Part shown: positions 23,119 through 31,943 of the stretch, in pieces
Position numbering within the stretch: the first letter of the stretch is position 1
Layout: every line of letters begins with the position of its first letter
Origin: Actinomyces sp. ZJ308
GTDB lineage: Bacteria; Actinomycetota; Actinomycetes; Actinomycetales; Actinomycetaceae
Direction of reading: 5' to 3'
Length of the DNA stretch: 48,405 bases
NCBI RefSeq assembly: GCF_011752065.1
Contig: NZ_JAAIJY010000027.1
Span: 1-48,405, forward strand
Notes under the pieces: model-generated
What the model was told of the DNA's origin: nothing
What the model saw: the letters and a program-made list of their open reading frames with translations, nothing else
Database searches by the model: none
Position numbers and translations under genes: made by a program

Positions 23119-25692
23119 CTATCTGCTGGTGATGCTGGATACCACCAGGTCGTAGTCATAAGTGGTTCCCTGACCAAGCATCAAACGGGCACCGCTATCC
23201 CCGTCCAGTGGCGACGCCGTAGCGACATAGGTCCCCTGAGTCTTCCACCCGACCTTGCCGGATTCCGGAGAGACTGCGACAACTAGGGCACCGGTCTCGT
23301 CGGCAAGGTAGCCCAGCTTGCCGACCTGCATGAGGAGCTGCCCATCCCTTAGTCCACCTATGGGTCTGATATTGCATTCCTCACCTTTGGCGGGCTCAGG
23401 AAGCGAGAGCCTCTTGCCACCAACCTTGGCTGTGCACGCCTTCACATCGATCGAGACATTGACAGTACCCTGGGGACCGATGACAGGGATGGTTGATGAC
23501 GACGCCTTCGCCAGCGCCCCGTAGGCCTCCTTCAGTGCTGAGGAGTCCAAGGGAACTGATGCGGCCCACCGGTGATTCTCAGTGAAACTTCCCGATACGG
23601 TGCCCGCCTCACTGCCATCGGCCTTGTAGATCGTGGCGCCCGACGACGTCACTCTCGAAAAGGCCTCCGGCCCAGTCTCGATATTGACTCCACCGGGGAA
23701 AGGCTTGTCGCCGGCGAAGTCCGGCTCCTTGCCGGTCTCGGACATCAGGACAGCACCATCCTTGGCGGACAGCACCTGGACCTGTTTGGACTTGCTCTCA
23801 TAGGCCAGGACAAACCCGTTGCGAACTCGCCCTTTCTCATAGTGCCCGCCCACACGCCATTTCTCCTTGCCCGCCGTGTCATAGGCGATCAGAGGACCAT
23901 CGGTGGCCGTTCCCTTGCCGGAGGAGACCACTGCGACGTCGGTTGTCGCTCCCAGGAAGGTGGAGCCCTCAGGGAACGGAGCCTTGGAGGTCTTGCCGCT
24001 GTCACTGACCAGTGACGCACCTCCAGTCAACTTGATGCAGAGCAAGGACGTGCCCGCCCAGAACCGAGCCTCATCGCATTCTCCGCTCCACACCTTGCTG
24101 GTGCCCTTACGCGTCAGATCGAACAGGTGCACCTTGCCCATATCGGAATACACGAGCATTCGCCTGTCCTCGGAGAGATAGGGGTCATCGACGTCGGTAT
24201 AGCGCTGGTCCTCTTGAACGCGGTCGCCCTCGGGTAGTGCCGCTGGCCAGGCGTTACCGACGTCCGGTCCGGAGAAGAAGTACCACCAGGTAGCACTCGC
24301 CCCGACGACCGCCAGAACGGTGACGACGACGGCCGCTGCGACCCACCGGCGACGCCACCACCGCTTCGGGACGCCGGCAGCCGCCTCGGAGGACACGTAC
24401 CCGGCTCCCTGGGGGGCGACCTGCGAGGAGAAGGGCGCGAGAGAAGCCCCGTTGGCCGAGATAGCCGGGTTGACTGAGGCAGCCGGGTTGACAGCGCTAC
24501 TGCCGGGCATGGTCGCCATGGTCGGCGCAGTGGCTCCCATACCTCCTTGGAGACCTCCCTGGAAGCCGTGTCCAGCCTCCAGCCGGCCGGGAGCGTGGGC
24601 GTGCTGCCCGGCTACCAGGGTCGGCGCCACCGGTTCCATCGGCACCGTCCCCGCATGCGGGGCGGAACCCGCCTGTATCGTCTGCATCGTCTGCGCCGTC
24701 ACCGCATTCGCCGTGCGGCCCGACGACGGAGCGTCCCAGTCGTAGGGGACGACCGAGGCCGTCGACTGAGGCGGCGACGCAAGCCTCGGGGCTGCTGGAA
24801 GACCTGCCAGCGCGGACTGCATGACCTCCAGGCGCTGAGCGACGAACTCGATGGAGGGACGCATGTCGGGCTGCTTCGAGGTCATCAAGGCGATGAGCTC
24901 CCACAGGGCGTCAGGAACACCGTAGGGACGGCCCGGGTCACGACGCGCGTGCTGACTGAGCAGCTGGGCGGGCTGCCCCACGAACGGGGGCGTTCCGCAG
25001 GTCATCTCATAGAGCATGATGCCCAGCGAGTAGATGTCGGCCGCGGAGGTCGGGGCCTGCATCGACAGGATCTCCGGAGCCATGTACAGCGGGGTACCGA
25101 TGGCCCCGGTGAGGTGGGATGCGGAGAAGGTGTCACAGATGCGAGCCACTCCGAAGTCCGCCAGGCGAGGCACGACGGCATCCGGCACGACCCCTCCTGG
25201 GGCGACGCCGGTGGCAACCGTCTCCGCCGGGTCACCGCCGCTGCTCGGGCGCGAGCTGAGCAGGACGTTGGCGGGCTTGATGTCCCGGTGAATCACCCCG
25301 GCCTGATGGACCGCGGTCAGTCCCCGAGCGATGCGCGCGCCCAGGGCGGCCACCTGCGCGGGAGGCAGCGAGCCGCGAGCCCTCAGCAGATCACGCAGGT
25401 CTCCACCGTTGACGTAGTCCATGACGATGGCGAAGGTCGCGCCCTCAATGACGACATCACGAATAGCGACGACATAAGGGCTTCGCACCCGAAGCAGCGT
25501 TGATCGCTCCTTGATGAAGCGCTCAACGACGTCGGGGTTCTCCACGAGATCGGCGCGCAGCACCTTGAAGGCCAGGACCTCGCGGGCGTCAGTACGCCGA
25601 CCGCGCCAGACCTCGCCCTGGGCGCCCGCACCGATCCGGGCCTCCATGATGTAGGAGCTTCCGAGGTGACGAAGGGCGGGGCTTTGGGACAT
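23119..25692 (-). CDS. Transmembrane serine/threonine protein kinase with extracellular sensor
   Basis: From ATG 25692 the protein has 857 residues. The N-terminal kinase domain shows the glycine loop IGAGAQGEVW, the VAI/K region AFKVL, catalytic loop HRDIKPANVLL, DFG in LADFGVARI, and GTPLYMAPEI. A Pro/Ala/Thr-rich juxtamembrane linker of about 200 residues follows, then one membrane helix (WVAAAVVVTVLAVVGASATW). The C-terminal 340 residues lie outside the cell, with repeated W/Y-D-T-A-G-K-x-K-W-like segments suggesting a PQQ/beta-propeller sensor rather than PASTA repeats. It is convergent with the FHA-ABC transporter, its probable phosphorylation partner. Kinase activity is well supported; the ligand is unknown. 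Confidence 0.92.
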   Translation of the reverse strand: MSQSPALRHLGSSYIMEARIGAGAQGEVWRGRRTDAREVLAFKVLRADLVENPDVVERFIKERSTLLRVRSPYVVAIRDVVIEGATFAIVMDYVNGGDLRDLLRARGSLPPAQVAALGARIARGLTAVHQAGVIHRDIKPANVLLSSRPSSGGDPAETVATGVAPGGVVPDAVVPRLADFGVARICDTFSASHLTGAIGTPLYMAPEILSMQAPTSAADIYSLGIMLYEMTCGTPPFVGQPAQLLSQHARRDPGRPYGVPDALWELIALMTSKQPDMRPSIEFVAQRLEVMQSALAGLPAAPRLASPPQSTASVVPYDWDAPSSGRTANAVTAQTMQTIQAGSAPHAGTVPMEPVAPTLVAGQHAHAPGRLEAGHGFQGGLQGGMGATAPTMATMPGSSAVNPAASVNPAISANGASLAPFSSQVAPQGAGYVSSEAAAGVPKRWWRRRWVAAAVVVTVLAVVGASATWWYFFSGPDVGNAWPAALPEGDRVQEDQRYTDVDDPYLSEDRRMLVYSDMGKVHLFDLTRKGTSKVWSGECDEARFWAGTSLLCIKLTGGASLVSDSGKTSKAPFPEGSTFLGATTDVAVVSSGKGTATDGPLIAYDTAGKEKWRVGGHYEKGRVRNGFVLAYESKSKQVQVLSAKDGAVLMSETGKEPDFAGDKPFPGGVNIETGPEAFSRVTSSGATIYKADGSEAGTVSGSFTENHRWAASVPLDSSALKEAYGALAKASSSTIPVIGPQGTVNVSIDVKACTAKVGGKRLSLPEPAKGEECNIRPIGGLRDGQLLMQVGKLGYLADETGALVVAVSPESGKVGWKTQGTYVATASPLDGDSGARLMLGQGTTYDYDLVVSSITSR

Positions 25693-25846
25693 AAGGGCTC
25701 CGTGTCGCTCAGGGGCAGTCAGGCTTGGCAGAGACCTTATCGCGATATTCACCCCGACCAGGCCGCTCGACCAAGAACCGGCCGTGAGCCGCGCCGCCCC
25801 GGCCGCAGGCTCCATGACCTGAATTCCGGTAGGGGTGGGTGGCGAC

Positions 25847-25862
25847 TAGAGTGGGGCTCGTG
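25847..25862 (+). promoter_or_regulatory. -10-like box consistent with leaderless orn transcript
   Basis: TAGAGT at 25847-25852 is separated by only 7 nt from GTG 25860, and no Shine-Dalgarno precedes that codon. This geometry would place the transcript start at or next to the start codon, as in actinobacterial leaderless genes. Confidence 0.35.
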
Positions 25863-26483
25863 AGCAAGCAGATGACAACCTCCGACCCGCTGGTGTGGAT
25901 CGACTGTGAGATGACGGGCCTGAACCTGAGCGCTGACGCACTGATCGAGGTCGCCGTCGTCGTCACCGACTACGAGCTCAAGCCACTGGCTGAAGGAATC
26001 GACGTGCTCATCAAGCCTCCCACCGCCGCCCTGGAGCAGATGGACGACTATGTGCGGAACATGCACACCTCCTCGGGTCTTCTCACCGATCTGGAGGGTG
26101 GTCTGACCATGGAGGCGGCCCGCAAGACGGTCCTGGACTATGTGACGTCCCTCGTGCCCGAGCCCCGCACCGCCCAGCTCGCAGGCAACTCGGTGGGCAC
26201 GGACAAGGCGTTCCTGGCTCGCGACATGCCTGAGCTCATCGAGCACCTTCACTACCGGATCGTTGATGTCTCCTCTCTCAAGGAGCTGGCCAAGCGCTGG
26301 TACCCCAGGACCTTCTTCCACGCCCCGAAGAAGGTCGGCGGGCACCGCGCACTGGCGGACATCCTGGAATCCATCGATGAGCTGCGCTACTACCGTGCGG
26401 TCCTGTTCCCCAGCGGCGAGGGACCGAGCTCGCAGGAGTGCAAGGAGGCAGCTGAGCGCGTCCTGGCCGAACCGACCAGGTGA
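25860..26483 (+). CDS. orn: Oligoribonuclease
   Basis: From GTG 25860 the protein has 207 residues; GTG 25839 and ATG 25872 are alternatives. It degrades 2-5 nt RNA and pGpG to mononucleotides in the cytoplasm. DEDD-family motifs are clear: VWIDCEMTGL (Asp, Glu), AGNSVGTDKAFLARDMP (Asp), and KVGGHRALADILESIDELRYY (His, Asp). Length and sequence order match Orn closely. It is a monocistronic gene divergent from the kinase. The C-terminal extension is about 25 residues (SSQECKEAAERVL). Confidence 0.96.
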   Translation: MSKQMTTSDPLVWIDCEMTGLNLSADALIEVAVVVTDYELKPLAEGIDVLIKPPTAALEQMDDYVRNMHTSSGLLTDLEGGLTMEAARKTVLDYVTSLVPEPRTAQLAGNSVGTDKAFLARDMPELIEHLHYRIVDVSSLKELAKRWYPRTFFHAPKKVGGHRALADILESIDELRYYRAVLFPSGEGPSSQECKEAAERVLAEPTR

Positions 26484-26608
26484 CGGGACCGAAGACGATG
26501 GACGATCGCCAGGTGGTCTCGTGAAGTGACGCAGTGCACCGAGTTCAGTTTGGTGTGCGAGGAGTCGACCGGATACAGTACCGACTCGTTGCGGCTGTGC
26601 CGCATATG

Positions 26609-26684
26609 GTGGCTGTAGCTCAGTCGGCAGAGCGCCTGGTTGTGGTCCAGGAGGTCGCGGGTTCAAACCCCGTCAGCCACCCCA
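26609..26684 (+). tRNA. tRNA-His (anticodon GTG)
   Basis: GTGGCTG (26609-26615) pairs with CAGCCAC (26674-26680), the D arm has AGCTCAGTCGGCAGAGC, the anticodon loop TTGTGGT carries GTG, and the T arm is GCGGG-TTCAAAC-CCCGT. The extra G at 26608 pairs with the discriminator C, the hallmark G-1 of tRNA-His. CCA is encoded (26682-26684). Confidence 0.95.
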
Positions 26685-26895
26685 TCGTCCGAGACCGGAC
26701 TGCTGGCGCCGGTCTCGACCTCCGGCCCGCAGTGAGACCCACCTGCACGCCTCGGGAACGTGCCCGACAGTGAACGTGTCGACTGCGCGCCCATGGCGCC
26801 CTGAGCAACGGCCCGCTCGGACGTCCCCTTTTCATGGTGCTTGCCGAACAGGTCCTTGATGCTCTCACAACCTCATGCCTGAGAAAGTCCTTCCC

Positions 26896-27756
26896 ATGCA
26901 ACGACGCGACTTCCTACTCGCCCTGGCCGCCGGGACGGCCGGCTGTCTCAGTGCCTGCACCGCGGTGCAGTCGGCGCCCCGAGCCGATTCTTCGAGCTCC
27001 TCACCGATACAGGCCACCCCTTCGGAATCCGCACCTGTGTCACAGACGCCCTCCCCCACACCGTCCCTCAGTCCGCTCCACCTTCAGGACGGACCACCCC
27101 CGCTACCCGCTCCCGCCCCAGCGGACTCAATCATCACCGGCCTGCCGGAGAACGTCGGCAACGTCGTGGCCATCACGGTCGACGACGGCGTCGACTCCTC
27201 AGTGGTGGACGCATACCTGGACTTCGCCAAGGACTCGGGAGTCCGTCTCACCTTCTTCGTCACGGGCGCCTACCCGAGCTGGACGGACAACCGGGACAAG
27301 CTGGCGCCCCTCGTGGAGTCGGGACAGATTCAGCTGGCCAACCACACCTGGACGCACCCGGATCTGACGACATTGTCAGAACGGGCAATCATTGACGAGC
27401 TCACCCAGTGCGAGAACCTTCTGCGCAATACCTATGGCGTCACCGGAGCACCCTTCGTCCGTCCCCCCTACGGCAGTCGCAGCTCCTTCACCGACTCGGC
27501 CTGCGCTCAAGCCGGCTACACGAATGCCGCCCTGTTGTACGGCTCGTTCGGAGACTCCGGCCTGCTGACGGAGGACGTACTTCTCGGCGAGGCGCAGAAG
27601 TGGTTGCTCGCGCAGCACATCGTCATCGGTCACGCGAACTTTCCCACCGTCACGCACCTCTACGGCCAGATCATCGACATCCTGCGTCAACGATCCCTGC
27701 TGACCGCCACACTTGACGACGTCTACTTCGGCCCCGGGCACAGCCGTCACGTCTAG
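26896..27756 (+). CDS. Polysaccharide deacetylase (NodB domain) lipoprotein
   Basis: From ATG 26896 the protein has 286 residues; the start is chosen because MQRRDFLLALAAGTAGCLSA is a complete lipoprotein signal with a Tat-like RR and an LSAC lipobox. A Ser/Pro/Thr-rich linker of about 70 residues spans the wall. The NodB domain follows with VAITVDDGVD (catalytic Asp and metal Asp), HTWTHPD (metal His residues) and RPPYGS, then IVIGHAN near the end. Such enzymes remove acetyl groups from peptidoglycan or envelope polysaccharides. It points towards tagD on the opposite strand, ending 5 bp apart. Confidence 0.9.
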   Translation: MQRRDFLLALAAGTAGCLSACTAVQSAPRADSSSSSPIQATPSESAPVSQTPSPTPSLSPLHLQDGPPPLPAPAPADSIITGLPENVGNVVAITVDDGVDSSVVDAYLDFAKDSGVRLTFFVTGAYPSWTDNRDKLAPLVESGQIQLANHTWTHPDLTTLSERAIIDELTQCENLLRNTYGVTGAPFVRPPYGSRSSFTDSACAQAGYTNAALLYGSFGDSGLLTEDVLLGEAQKWLLAQHIVIGHANFPTVTHLYGQIIDILRQRSLLTATLDDVYFGPGHSRHV

Positions 27757-27761
27757 ACCAT

Positions 27762-28169
27762 TCACATCACCTGCGCCTGATCGACGTCACGGCACTCCTG
27801 CATCCTCGCGGAGTCGATCTCCGGAGTCCGCGGCAGATAGACGATCTCGCATCGCCCTTCAAGCTGCTCATTGAAGGTGTCGACCCAGTCGTCACCGATG
27901 ACGAACACGTCAATGCCGTACTCGTCGATGTCCTGGCTCTTCTGCCCCCAGGTCCGCTCGGGAACGACCAGATCCACGTACCGAATGGCCTCGAGCATCG
28001 TCTTGCGCTGAGAGTAGGAGAAATAAGCCTGCTTTCCCTTGAAGGCACTGAACTCATCGGTGGACAGAGCGACAATGAGATAGTCACCCATCGCCTTGGC
28101 TCGACGCAGCAGCTCGATATGCCCGTAGTGGAGCAGGTCGAAGGAGCCATAGGTGATCACGCGTTTCAT
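27762..28169 (-). CDS. tagD: Glycerol-3-phosphate cytidylyltransferase, copy 1
   Basis: From ATG 28169 the protein has 135 residues, usual for TagD. It makes CDP-glycerol from CTP and glycerol 3-phosphate. The nucleotidyltransferase signature is VITYGSFDLLHYGHIELLRRA (HxGH), followed by VALSTDEF, RKTMLEAIRYVDLVVPE and the RTPE ending of the core (YLPRTPEIDSARM, standing for the R-T-x-G-I/V-S-T-T motif). The final motif is degenerate compared with the second copy (PEIDSARM against PEVSTTRI). GAGGA precedes the start. Confidence 0.9.
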   Translation of the reverse strand: MKRVITYGSFDLLHYGHIELLRRAKAMGDYLIVALSTDEFSAFKGKQAYFSYSQRKTMLEAIRYVDLVVPERTWGQKSQDIDEYGIDVFVIGDDWVDTFNEQLEGRCEIVYLPRTPEIDSARMQECRDVDQAQVM

Positions 28170-29076
28170 CAAGATTGTCCTCGGGTCGGGGTCATCGGTT
28201 CTTGTATGAATCACACAAGAGTCGATGGCATTGTCGTTGGTTGCGCGTATGGCGGTTGAACGCGCTTGCCGTTAAGTCTAGACAGTTCCCACCCCCCAGA
28301 ATCCCCTTGTTACCCCTCCGCAGCAGGTTCCCGACTATGGCGGCGATCACCCCTTATCACTTAACCCAATGAATGCGCGGAACTGCGCCCCCACCCCTGA
28401 GCACATGGAATCATCAGCTGAGGCCATCATGTGACCGACCCCAGTTATTCCCTGGTATCGCAACGATGACGAGGGGTTTCAGCGTCGTCACGGCGAGCCT
28501 TGAACGTCACAGTCTGATTGCAGACAACCTCATCATGGCGGTAGTCGCTTTTCCAGTTCCTCGACACAACTACCGTTATAAGAATGCGAACAAAGAAGGC
28601 CTTCTTGCCGGGCCTCACCCATCCCAGCATCTTGGAGGTCGTCCGTGGTGACAGAAGCTCCTACTCGAGCCTTCACAACTCGTTCCCGCACACCGTCAGC
28701 CGTCCCGTCGCCGACCACGTCACCCCCTCATCTCCCCACCGATTTCTCGACAGCACACCGATACATGATCTCCCGGGCGCTATGGCTCCTCCTGGCGACT
28801 CTTATCAGGACACTCTTGTCAACGCGCCGAATTTTCTATCCTCGTATGCTGCCGATAGGAGTCACGGCCGCAGTTCTCATTCAGCTGACGGCATGGTGCG
28901 TGACATGGCGGTACTGGCCATGACCGATGGCGGTCCTGGAGCATCGCCAAGGACAAGCCTGAGAAGACCGTCGGGATTCTGGCCACGTGCCGGGAGAAGT
29001 GGAAACCGGCTGGAGTGCGGATCCAGCGATCAGAAGGTCGCACACTGCCCTTCCGACACGCTCGAGGAGTATGACC
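28170..29076. other. 900-bp region without a confident gene
   Basis: The stretch between divergent tagD and the DUF6270-like gene has weaker codon bias and several short frames. The best of these, 28645-28923 on the plus strand (92 residues, hydrophobic segment ISRALWLLLATLIRTLL and a second one near its end), could be a small membrane protein, but it lacks a clear ribosome site. The tagD promoter must lie near 28170-28260. TTATAA at 28574 could be a -10 box. It may be decayed sequence. Confidence 0.4.
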
Positions 29077-29850
29077 ATGCATGCTGAGAAGAACAGGCCG
29101 GCCGGACGAGTCACCGTCTACGGCTCCTGTGTGGCCAGAGACGTGGCCGGCGAGATGGAGAACCGGGGCTGGAGCGTCGAGCGTTACATCGCCCGCCAGT
29201 CGCTCATCAGCGCAGGGCGCCCGGCCGACGTCGGCGACCTCGACCTGTCGCTGCTGACCTCGCCGTTCGCCCGGCGGTCCTTCCTGTCTGACATGGTGGG
29301 CAATCTGGAGGCGCAGCTGACGGCTGTCGCCGCCTGCACGGATCTGCTGCTGTGGGACCTGACCGACGAGCGTCTCGGCGTACTGGAGACGGCCCCCGGG
29401 GCATTCCTGACACGCTCGACAGAGGCACTGACGGCCGGCCTCTACAAGGGACTGACCGCCAGGTTCCTGGAGCTGGGGACGGCTGAGCACCTGCACCTGT
29501 GGAGACCGGCACTACTGCATTTCCGCAGTCTTCTGGAGCGGCTCGACCTCACGAGCAGGACGGTGCTGGTCAACGTTCCGTGGGCGACGAGAACCACGTC
29601 CGGAGAATCGACGGTACCGAGCTGGGGACAGACGGCGGTGGAAGGCAACTGGGTCATGGCCCGCTACGTCGATCTCGTCCGTCAAGAGACCGATGTGCGA
29701 GTCCTCAACGTACCCGATGAGCTCGTCGTCGCCGACAACGCGCATCGCTGGGGATCGGCCCCCTTCCACTACGTCGGCACCGTGTACTCATGGATCGCCG
29801 ACGAGCTGGAGGTCGCTCGATCACCGCACAGCCTCGCTCCGGCTCTCTGA
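29077..29850 (+). CDS. DUF6270-like (GSCVxRD motif) envelope-locus protein
   Basis: From ATG 29077, with GAGGAG seven bases upstream, the protein has 257 residues; the open frame continues further upstream without coding bias. It opens with RVTVYGSCVARDVAGEM, the G-S-C-V-S-R-D start of a family of SGNH-hydrolase-like proteins of unknown function found in capsule and teichoic-acid clusters. DLLLWDLTDERLGV and the late H-Y-V/W-I motif (APFHYVGTVYSWIADEL) fit that fold. No signal peptide, so it is cytoplasmic. A modification step on wall polymer precursors is possible but unproven. Confidence 0.7.
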   Translation: MHAEKNRPAGRVTVYGSCVARDVAGEMENRGWSVERYIARQSLISAGRPADVGDLDLSLLTSPFARRSFLSDMVGNLEAQLTAVAACTDLLLWDLTDERLGVLETAPGAFLTRSTEALTAGLYKGLTARFLELGTAEHLHLWRPALLHFRSLLERLDLTSRTVLVNVPWATRTTSGESTVPSWGQTAVEGNWVMARYVDLVRQETDVRVLNVPDELVVADNAHRWGSAPFHYVGTVYSWIADELEVARSPHSLAPAL

Positions 29851-29875
29851 GCCCGAGTCCCGTCTCGTCGTCGAC

Positions 29876-31492
29876 TCACCCTTTGACGGGGATGTCGGTG
29901 ATTCGGAAGGGGTTGTTGGGGCGGGTGGGGCGCTTGGAGGGTTCGAGGTCGAGGGTGACGGTGTCCTGTCCGGTGTCGGGCCACACCACTATCAGCGTGG
30001 TGGCGTCGCCATCGCCTAGTTTGTTGTCGGCGGTGATCTCGCTCAAAGGGTGGTGGCCGCCCTGGGCGGTGGCGTAGTCGACCGGGTAGTAGCGCGTCTG
30101 GGCGGTCAGCAGGCTCAGCCCCGTGATCGCGCCCAGCAGCTTGGTGTCCTCCTCACCGCGGGCGCTTCCGGCCAGCTGGGTCGGCTGCAACCAGTCCGAG
30201 GGCCCGACATCAGTGCCTCCAGGCCCGCCGGTGGCCTGGACCTCACCGACGAGGTACTTCCCACGGCGGGTGACCTCCTTGAGCACGAAGGTCAGCTTGT
30301 CCTCCCCGCTGCCCCGCTTCACCGTGACCTCCTCACCGCCCTTGGCCACCGGCCCCTCGGCCTTGGGAAGATCACCGCCCTGCCCCGCGTCCTTGCCCGC
30401 GTCGGACTTGGTGGAGGACTCCTGGGTGGGCACCAGCGTGATCTCCACGCGACGGTTGAGCTGACGGTTCTCATCGGAGTCGTTGGGCACCCGGGGCTCG
30501 CCCTCCCCCTTGCCCGAGACACTCACGCTGTAGGCCGACATGCTCGTCAGCTGCCCCAGCCGGTCGGACACGGCCTGAGCCCGGCGCTGGGACAGGTCCT
30601 GGTTGTGAGCGTCGTCGGCGACGTCGTCGGTGTGACCCACGATCGTGACCTCACCGGCCGGGTAGGTGGACAGCTGGTCGGCCGCCTTCTTCAGCGTCGT
30701 GTCGGCCTGGGCGCTCAGGTCGGCCGAGTCCGAGTCGAACAGGACGTCCGAGGCCAGGTTGATCACCACCGACTTGCCCGTCACCCGCGTATCCGAGGCC
30801 CCGTCCACCGACGCCGTGAACGTCTCCAAGGCCACCGGATCCGGGGTGCTCCCGGTGTCGTAGGTGTACTCCAGCGCCTTCTTGGCCTCCTCGGACAACG
30901 TGCCGTCGCGCACCACCGGCACGCCCTCGAACAGCCCCGACTCGGGCACCAGCACATTAACGCTGCCGCCCTCGACCGGCTTGAACAGGGCATGCACCAC
31001 CCCATCAGGCTCCTTGTCGGACAGGGAAACACTCTCGGAGGAGGCCTTGAAGGTCTCCTGGACGGTGCCGGCATCGAAGTCCACCAACCGCACCCCATCA
31101 GCACCAGTAAAAGATCCAGTGCCGTTCCAGACCTGGGCCGCCTCGAACTTCTTATCAGAAGAGGACGAGGAGGCACCGGCCCCGGCCTTGTCCAGGTGGG
31201 CGGCCAGGGGAACCACCATGACGTCGTTGGAGACCACAGCCGGCCCCACCGTGACCTCCACGGACGCGCCCTCAGTGCTCACCGTCCGGGTCACACCCTG
31301 ACCCGAACCGCCCGACGCCCCCGCAGAACCCGACGCCGAGGCCGACGCCCCGGCCGATCCTGTCCCTGCGCCGCCGGACGCCGCCGAGCCCCCGCTCCTG
31401 CCGCCACCCCCGCCCAGGCAGGCGGCCAGCACCGGAACCCCCAGAACCGACCAACCACCCACCAGCAGCACACGCCGAGACACACGCCCCAT
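29876..31492 (-). CDS. OmpA-domain lipoprotein
   Basis: From ATG 31492 the protein has 538 residues, with AAGGAGGAGAGG upstream. Signal and lipobox: VSRRVLLVGGWSVLGVPVLA then AAC. A Gly/Ser/Ala-rich linker follows. Residues about 255-370 are an OmpA/MotB C-terminal domain: DVLFDSDSADLSAQAD, VTIVGHTDD, LSQRRAQAVSDRL and NRRVEI, with the Asp and Arg that bind diaminopimelate-type peptidoglycan. Regions on both sides are unrecognised beta-rich sequence. In a Gram-positive cell this would tie a membrane-anchored lipoprotein to the wall. It converges with the DUF6270-like gene, ending 25 bp away. Confidence 0.85.
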   Translation of the reverse strand: MGRVSRRVLLVGGWSVLGVPVLAACLGGGGGRSGGSAASGGAGTGSAGASASASGSAGASGGSGQGVTRTVSTEGASVEVTVGPAVVSNDVMVVPLAAHLDKAGAGASSSSSDKKFEAAQVWNGTGSFTGADGVRLVDFDAGTVQETFKASSESVSLSDKEPDGVVHALFKPVEGGSVNVLVPESGLFEGVPVVRDGTLSEEAKKALEYTYDTGSTPDPVALETFTASVDGASDTRVTGKSVVINLASDVLFDSDSADLSAQADTTLKKAADQLSTYPAGEVTIVGHTDDVADDAHNQDLSQRRAQAVSDRLGQLTSMSAYSVSVSGKGEGEPRVPNDSDENRQLNRRVEITLVPTQESSTKSDAGKDAGQGGDLPKAEGPVAKGGEEVTVKRGSGEDKLTFVLKEVTRRGKYLVGEVQATGGPGGTDVGPSDWLQPTQLAGSARGEEDTKLLGAITGLSLLTAQTRYYPVDYATAQGGHHPLSEITADNKLGDGDATTLIVVWPDTGQDTVTLDLEPSKRPTRPNNPFRITDIPVKG

Positions 31493-31943
31493 GACAGCCT
31501 CTCCTCCTTGCTCTCCTTCGTGGCAGAACCAGCTGCGTTCCTCCGCGCTACACAGCCGCGAAGACGCACCCAATCAGGACAACGACCACACTAGAGCACG
31601 ACACCGCGGCAACACCGGAGATCAGCAGAGACGATCCAGGCGGATGGTCGATTGAGCGACGTAAGGGACTTCTCCTTTCTCCGTCAACGGGGCGTCCCAA
31701 GCCGCTCAGCACCGTGCCTCCGCCAGGCGGGGTCTCCTGGGCCCAGACCCTGCAAACTCCGGGAGACTCGGCGCAGACTCCGTCCAGGACAAGCACGACC
31801 TGAAGACGAGAGTGGATAGTCCTGGGCATCGAGCGAGTCGAGGAAGCGCCGCGGGTAGGGAGCCACGCCCTAGAGGGGACTGACGAGGCTGACCCGGGGC
31901 GGGTGATGACGCCCTCGGGACACCCTCGGCATCGGACCGAGCA
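31493..31943. other. Intergenic region between OmpA lipoprotein and TagF-like gene
   Basis: No gene with convincing coding bias is seen. It contains the promoter side of the OmpA lipoprotein and the downstream side of the TagF-like gene, both minus strand. No strong terminator hairpin was found. Confidence 0.45.

Noticed and set aside
30050-31594. Long open frame (514 codons) antisense to the OmpA lipoprotein
   Set aside because: It mirrors the G/C third-position bias of the lipoprotein gene, has no ribosome site and no recognisable domain; the sense protein has a signal, lipobox and OmpA domain.
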